A stretch of DNA of 64,000 bases from contig NC_089597.1 in assembly GCF_019320115.1 (NCBI RefSeq), positions 122,289,485 to 122,353,484 of the forward strand, given 5' to 3'. The position numbers were made by a program, and so were the translations under genes. Under the pieces are notes generated by a model. It was not told where the DNA came from and ran no database searches. It was given only the letters and a program-made list of their open reading frames with translations. Shown piece after piece: positions 59,120 through 64,000 of this stretch; the stretch's first letter is position 1; every line of letters starts with the position of its first letter. The DNA is from Miscanthus floridulus. Taxonomy: Eukaryota; Streptophyta; Magnoliopsida; Poales; Poaceae.

Positions 59120-61012
59120 CTAATTGCTCGTAGTTGACGAGGAGGAAGAGGGGGACGGGGTGCTGAAGTCCTCGTCGTCCTCGTTCTCGTCTTCATCGTC
59201 GTCATCGAGATCGTCGAACCACCGTGGCTGGTCCTCGTTGCCGGCCGCCTCCTCGGGCATCGCCCACCGGTCTTGCCGGATCTCGCCGCCTTCCAGCAGC
59301 TCCAGCACCTGCCACCACGGACCACCGCATTTCATTATTACTAACATAACACTAACTGTTACAGGTAAACTAAGCAACAGAGGAGTTGACTGTAGCGTAG
59401 GACTGTAGGTCAGCTCGTAGCTGCACGCATGGAGACATGTGCTTCCGGTGTCCTGCCACGAACGCCGGCCCTAAACTACGACTAAACTCGCCGGCCCGGA
59501 AACGTTAACCCAAAAAGAAAAAACACTGCGAGTTGGCAGTAATGTAAGCGCAGTGCTTCGGAAGCAGACAGGGGCGTCGGTACGGTGACCTGCCACTCGA
59601 GATTGACCTGTGAGTGATCGCGCACCTCGGTCATGGACGGCCGCCACGTCGCCGGCGCCCGGACGCACAGCGACGCCACGAACGCCACCCGCCGCGCCTG
59701 CTCGCCGTCGTAGTCGCCGCCGAGCCTCGGGTCCACCAGCGCCTCCGTCTTGCCGTCGCTCAGCAGCGGCCGGGCCTGCACGTATACGTTGTTCATTCGT
59801 TTCGTCACGACCAGTTTCTGTCAGTGGTCAGTAGACACACACACTACAACACTAGTGCGGGTTGGAGAAACGAAAACGTCTTGTTTACATACGTACCCAG
59901 CTGAGGAGGCTCCGGTGGCTGCCGTCCACCGGTTTCCGGCCGGTGACGAGCTCCAGCAGGAAGACGCCGAACGCGAACACGTCCGTCTTCTCGTCCACGA
60001 TGCCGTGCGTGTAGTACTCCGGCGCCAGGCACCTGATCGGGAAACCAAACATGGCTGATGAACTGAACTAACAGGGGAGTCGTCGTCGTCGTCGTCGATC
60101 ATGAGCGACGACCGACGATCCATGGGTATGGGTTTACCGTTTACCGTACCCGAAGGTGCCTTCGATGGGCGCGATCGCCCGGTGCGTCCACTCCGACGGC
60201 AGCCACTTGGCGAGGCCGAAGTCGGAGATCTGCGGCTGCAAGTCGTCGGTGAGCAGGACGTTGGAGGCCTTGATGTCCCGGTGGATGATCCGCCTCCGGC
60301 ACCCCTTGTGCAGGTACTCCAGCCCGCGCGCCGTGCCCACCGCAATGCCGTGCCGCGCCGCCCACCCCATCGCCGGCAACGTCTCGTCTGTCGATCATTC
60401 ATGTCACGGAAGAAAAGAAAGAAACGTCACGCGCGCATTCATTGACCTCGCCGCGGTTTCGACGGCAACGGCGGCGGTGTGCGTCGGTTCGTGTTCCCAC
60501 GCGGCCACGCACGCGCGGAGGTACGTACCGTGGAGGTTGGCGGCGACGGAGCCGCGGCGGGAGAAGTCGAAGACGAGGTAGAGGTCTTGGTCGACGCAGC
60601 ACCCGAGGAGGCCGCACACGTTAGGGTGGCGCGCGTGGCCCACCGTGCCCAGCTCCGCCAGGAAGTCCCGCTCCCGGCGCTCGCACGCCGACGCGCCCAG
60701 CAGGCGCTTCACGGCCACGGCGCGCCCGTCGGGGAGCTCGCCGCGGTACACCTCCGAGGACCCGCCCCGGCCCACCAGGTTGCGCGCGTGGAAGCCGTCC
60801 GTGGCGCGGTGGACCTCCTCGTACGAGAAGCAGCGCCACGCCGGCCTGCTGCTGCGCTGCGGGGACGACCCAGGTTCCTCCGGGGATTCCTTGGTGGCGT
60901 CGTTGGTGTCGGCGTCGGCGTCCACCGGCTTAGTGGTCGCCGACCGGTGGCCGATGGAGAGGAGGAGGAGCCGCTTGAAGCTCCCGCTGCTCCTCAGGTA
61001 CAGAGGTTTCAT
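59120..61012 (-). CDS. Receptor-like cytoplasmic kinase, RLCK-VI/RBK-like
   Basis: Exons: 61,012-60,529; 60,387-60,150; 60,032-59,897; 59,775-59,626; 59,308-59,120. They join in frame to 398 codons. The start was set at MKPLYLRSS, which resembles the N-terminus of RLCK-VI kinases; an in-frame Met 41 codons upstream (61,135) would add a hydrophobic, signal-like segment. The kinase domain has the Gly loop [11 protein letters not shown] (81-91), Lys102, HRDIKASN (Asp199), DFG (217-219) and [21 protein letters not shown]. The tail is highly acidic then Ser-rich ([23 protein letters not shown]). Arabidopsis RBK members of this group bind ROP GTPases; the substrate here is unknown. No catalytic residue is missing. 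Confidence 0.9.
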
Positions 61013-61139
61013 TCTCGTCTCCGCGCTGGGCTCGGCAATGCCGGAGACGCCGCCGGGCGAGCCAGCGAGGTGATGGTCGAAGCAGAGGAGGAGGAGGAGG
61101 ACAGGGAGAGGGAGGCCAATAGAGGAAGAGGGCATTGAT

Positions 61140-63152
61140 GGAGGGGAGTAACGGCGAGGTGTGGTGGCGAGTGTCGCAGGGGGCGCAAGCGAGTGAAGCC
61201 GACGGGCGTTTTTGTGGAGGGAGGCGCGGCCGGCGGTCCAGGTCCCGGACACAGGCCGAACCGCGGAGGTCGCAGACGCAGATTTCTTTTCGGTTTTATT
61301 TACTACCCGTGAAATTCTTGCATGAAATGAAATTCATGCGAAGTCGCTGCAAATTTCTCCCGAAAGCAGCTGTCGCAAGCAATTGGCACTGTTTCTCGAC
61401 AGTCGACAGGGACAGGGAGTTGAGTTGAGCAAGACTGTCGAGTGTCAACCATTCGATCTAACTCCAGCGGACGTGCGGTTGTACAACCATTGACAAAAGC
61501 ACATGCGTTTCCGTGCAAGTTTTGTTCGTTTTCGACGGTGTTTCTTCTCATAAAAAAGGTTTGTTTCGGGGGTAGTCGCGTCGCGTCCACCGGTGCGTGC
61601 GGTGCGGCCGTGGAACAGGTCCAGATGGGCGTGTGGGCAACTGACGGGGCCTGCCTGTGGGTGATCTGACTGAGACTCTCAGAGCAGAGTGGGACGGCGG
61701 TGGTTGCTTGTAAACAGGGGAAGGAAGCGAAGCGAGCGTTTCCTGCCGGAAGGGCCTTTTGTGTTTCGGCCACCGGCTCCACTATGCACACTGTGCAGCA
61801 GAAACAGCAAAAGGGCGTTCCTCCCTTGCCGACCGCCCTGCCCTGCTCACGTCCGACGACCGACGAACGGAACCGCTCGGAGAGGTCGGTCCACAGTGTA
61901 CGGTGTACCCAACTGTTGCTTCTTGCCAGCGTCGCTGTCCCGTCTCCAGGACGGAAAATATCAGCGTTTTCTTGCAACGTCAACCGTGTCCTTGCCGTCG
62001 CCCGTAGCCCCGTACTGCACAGCGGCGGCGACTGGAGGGAAGAGACAAAATGCATTGCTCTGTTTTGCTGTTCAGCGTGCGAGTGAAGTCAGTGCCCAGG
62101 CTCTGTATTTTGTTTACGGGGTGCGAAAGAAAAAATCAGTGCACAAGGCTCAACTCCAATCTAGCAATACCATCAGCATCGAATCGCTGTGATGCTATCC
62201 AAAAAAAAAAAGTCGCTATGACGTTCTTTCTTGGATTGGACATGTTTCGGGCCGCACTTGTCCATGGGCTATAGCCTGGCTAATGTGGCGACTAACGACG
62301 TATCAAGCCCATGTAAAGATGCGTTATCTGCCCCTCGCTTCTGGAAAAGGCCGCACTTTGTGGATTACTATTCGTTCCCCCAGTCCTATTTGCACAAGAT
62401 TAGAGAAACACATGTGTGCAAGGACACAAACAAAATGAAACGGGCGAGCACGTGGTAAGATTGACAAAACTCAAACACGTGATGGGTCGCACGACTGCGC
62501 CCCACTGAAGAAGAGAAGAAGAATCGATCGAGGCTAGGGTTAGGCTTCTGGGAGGAGATTCACTCACTGGCGGGTGTAGGAAGACGAATGGTGACGGGCG
62601 AGACAACGATGGGGGTGCCCCCCATTGGGGCAGTGGGAAATAACGGTTGGACGAGGTTGGCGGCGGGTGTGTTGCGATGAAGTGGTCGCCGGCTGTCATG
62701 TGATTAGGGGAGGGTGGGGTCGAGGCGGCGATAGGAGGTGGGTGACGCGGCAAGAAGTGGTGGAACTGTGGAAGCACGAGTGAGAGGACGACGGAGGAGG
62801 GGTGCGCAGTGTGTGTGTGAGCAGGGCAGGGTTATGGCAGCGCTAGCAAGGAGGAAGAAGGGTCCCAAGTCGGAAAAAGTTTATGTTGCTCCTGTTTCGT
62901 TTGATCCCTTTTAATTTTTGTTTTTTTGAACGAACGAGTGAATTTTCATTTAGTTACTAGGAAGAATTATAATGATGAAGTTACTGCTTGACGTGTAGAG
63001 CAACTCAATTAGTAGTTCACTCATTAATATATTTGATTTGAAATTGAAGGTAGCGCCAATTATCGCGGGTCAACTACCTCGGCTATCTTTTCATCTTTTG
63101 TGGATATAATCTTTGTTTGTTTTTGTGCACGTTCACATCACCTTCTACGGAA
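61140..63152. other. Kinase promoter and intergenic region
   Basis: The first part is the promoter side of the kinase gene. A minus-strand open stretch of 250 codons (61,303-62,055) has no recognisable domain and overlaps open stretches on the other strand; I do not call it a gene. Confidence 0.4.
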
Positions 63153-64000
63153 ATGCTCTGCTCAGGACGTCCAGACGCTCCTGTTGTCGTGGGCCGTGGC
63201 AGCCCAAACGACCCATTGCGTCTTGCCCTCAACATTCCACTCCGTGAGTTTGTAAAAAAACATCTATTCCAGAACGTTTAATAGCCTGGCTTCACTCGAC
63301 TCACGCGCCCTCCACTCGTCGCCGAGCCCGCGCCGCCGCGGAATCTGGCTTGGTCCACTCCGAACTCTCCCCCGTAGGTCGCAGCCATGGTGGAGGATGC
63401 CCCCAACGCCATCGCCGAGGGAAGCCAGTCCACGCCCCGAGTGATCTGCCGGCGCCGCCCCGGTGGCTATCGCGAGCGCCAAGGGCGCAGAGGTGCTCCT
63501 CTCGCCGCTCAACATCTGGTCGACGTTGTAGCGCATGCGCGACAACGTGGTGCGCCGCCTCGTGCAGACGCTTGTGGCGCCTAGCGTCCTCTCCTAGCGT
63601 TATGACGCCGTCTCAAAGCCCGATGCCGAGCGCGCCGCCGCCTCCAAGTCCGTCGCCATCGAGTCCCCGCCTTCCGCCGAGGAGGAGGCTACCACAGTTC
63701 CCTACTATGTAGGCCGTGGTCGTCGGCGATGTCGTGTTTCAAGTGTTTCAGACGTACGTTTTCAAGAGTCTAATCTGGATGTTGCCTATGCTATAATAAC
63801 TATATACGCATGTTGCAAGTGTATGTTTCAAATGTTTTAGGTGTTTTAGACGTATGTTGCAAATGTTTCATCTGGATGTTTGAAATGTAGATCTTGCTGT
63901 TGCACATGTTGCAATGGCTATACACGCATGTTTCAAGTGTTTCATCTATTTGAGACGTATATTGCAAACGTTTAATTTGGATGTGTTCAAAAGTAGATAT
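63153..64000 (+). mobile_element. Pack-MULE-like element, left part (continues beyond the window)
   Basis: A terminus-like GGAAATGCTCTGCTCAGGACGT starts near 63,153, followed by GC-rich gene-derived sequence. Then come degenerate repeats of GTTTCAAGTGTTTCAGACGTA type from 63,735 to the window end. The same repeat-plus-terminus arrangement is at 44,510-45,126. The right terminus is outside. Confidence 0.6.
63461..63690 (+). pseudogene. Decayed WPP-domain fragment in the MULE-like element
   Basis: One frame reads LSPLNIWSTL, stop, RMRDNVVRRLVQTLVAPSVLS, stop, RYDAVSKPDAERAA. This resembles the WPP domain of plant nuclear-envelope-targeted proteins (MFP1 attachment factor/WPP proteins), in which W-P-P-x-QRTRDAVVRRLVxTL precedes a KRYG-like motif. 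The WPP signature itself is changed and two stops are present. The assignment rests on this pattern only. Confidence 0.6.

Noticed and set aside
60120..60160. Apparent frame break at the exon 2/3 border of the kinase, with a TTTACCG duplication
   Set aside because: Using the GG|GTACGG donor gives the expected FG-C-LAPEY junction in frame; no lesion is needed.
59120..61012. Functional link between the ROP-binding-type kinase and the captured RopGAP exon at 42.9 kb
   Set aside because: The exon was brought by a transposon 16 kb away; proximity is probably chance.
61303..62055. 250-codon minus-strand open frame upstream of the kinase gene
   Set aside because: No recognisable domain, no plausible gene structure, and competing open frames on the other strand.
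1..64000. CRISPR arrays, tRNA/rRNA genes, bacterial-type terminators or origins
   Set aside because: Searched by eye; no regularly spaced repeats of that kind and no tRNA-like B boxes were found. The sequence is plant nuclear DNA.

Overview
The window is plant nuclear DNA from a grass, most likely an Andropogoneae species (sorghum/sugarcane/maize group; inferred, not proven). Reasons: genes with short GT-AG introns, GC-rich first exons, Stowaway-type MITEs, Tekay-type LTR retrotransposons with roughly 4-kb LTRs, and dispersed repeats typical of grass genomes. No bacterial-style operons, tRNA or rRNA genes were seen.

Left third (1-26,750): a nest of transposons. A hAT transposase gene of the BED/DUF659 type (minus strand, 22,917-24,109) was split by a Tekay-clade Ty3/gypsy chromovirus (minus strand, 9,473-22,916). 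That element's 3' LTR was then split by a younger, non-coding, LARD-like element (plus strand, 1-9,472). A Copia-like solo LTR (24,458-26,378) sits in the 5' flank of the hAT gene. The missing halves of the chromovirus LTR and of the hAT gene should lie left of position 1. The most unusual object is an extra ORF between the chromovirus primer-binding site and gag. Its first 21 residues after the Met copy the N-terminal tail of histone H3 (17 of 21 identical, K4 and K9 kept), and it continues into a coiled coil and an acidic tail.

Middle (28,000-38,300): a DUF1644 zinc-finger gene (minus); an F-box gene broken by an 852-bp hAT element with a perfect 8-bp target duplication; and a REI1/ZNF622-like 60S-biogenesis gene (copy A, minus) whose last exon is cut short. 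A pseudogene fragment of the same gene lies at 31.6-32.4 kb.

Right part (38,300-64,000): a possible non-coding transcription unit; a hAT element carrying an intact RopGAP (RhoGAP) exon; a MULE-related repeat block; a 1-kb hairpin element; and a full-length REI1-like gene (copy B, minus) head to head with an RPA2 (RPA32) gene (plus) that carries an apparent 1-bp frameshift in exon 2. Next come a receptor-like cytoplasmic kinase (RLCK-VI/RBK-like, minus) and, at the right edge, a Pack-MULE-like element with a decayed WPP-domain fragment.

Exon coordinates of the intron-containing genes were built by hand from splice motifs and reading-frame continuity. Family names rest on recognised motifs, not on database searches.
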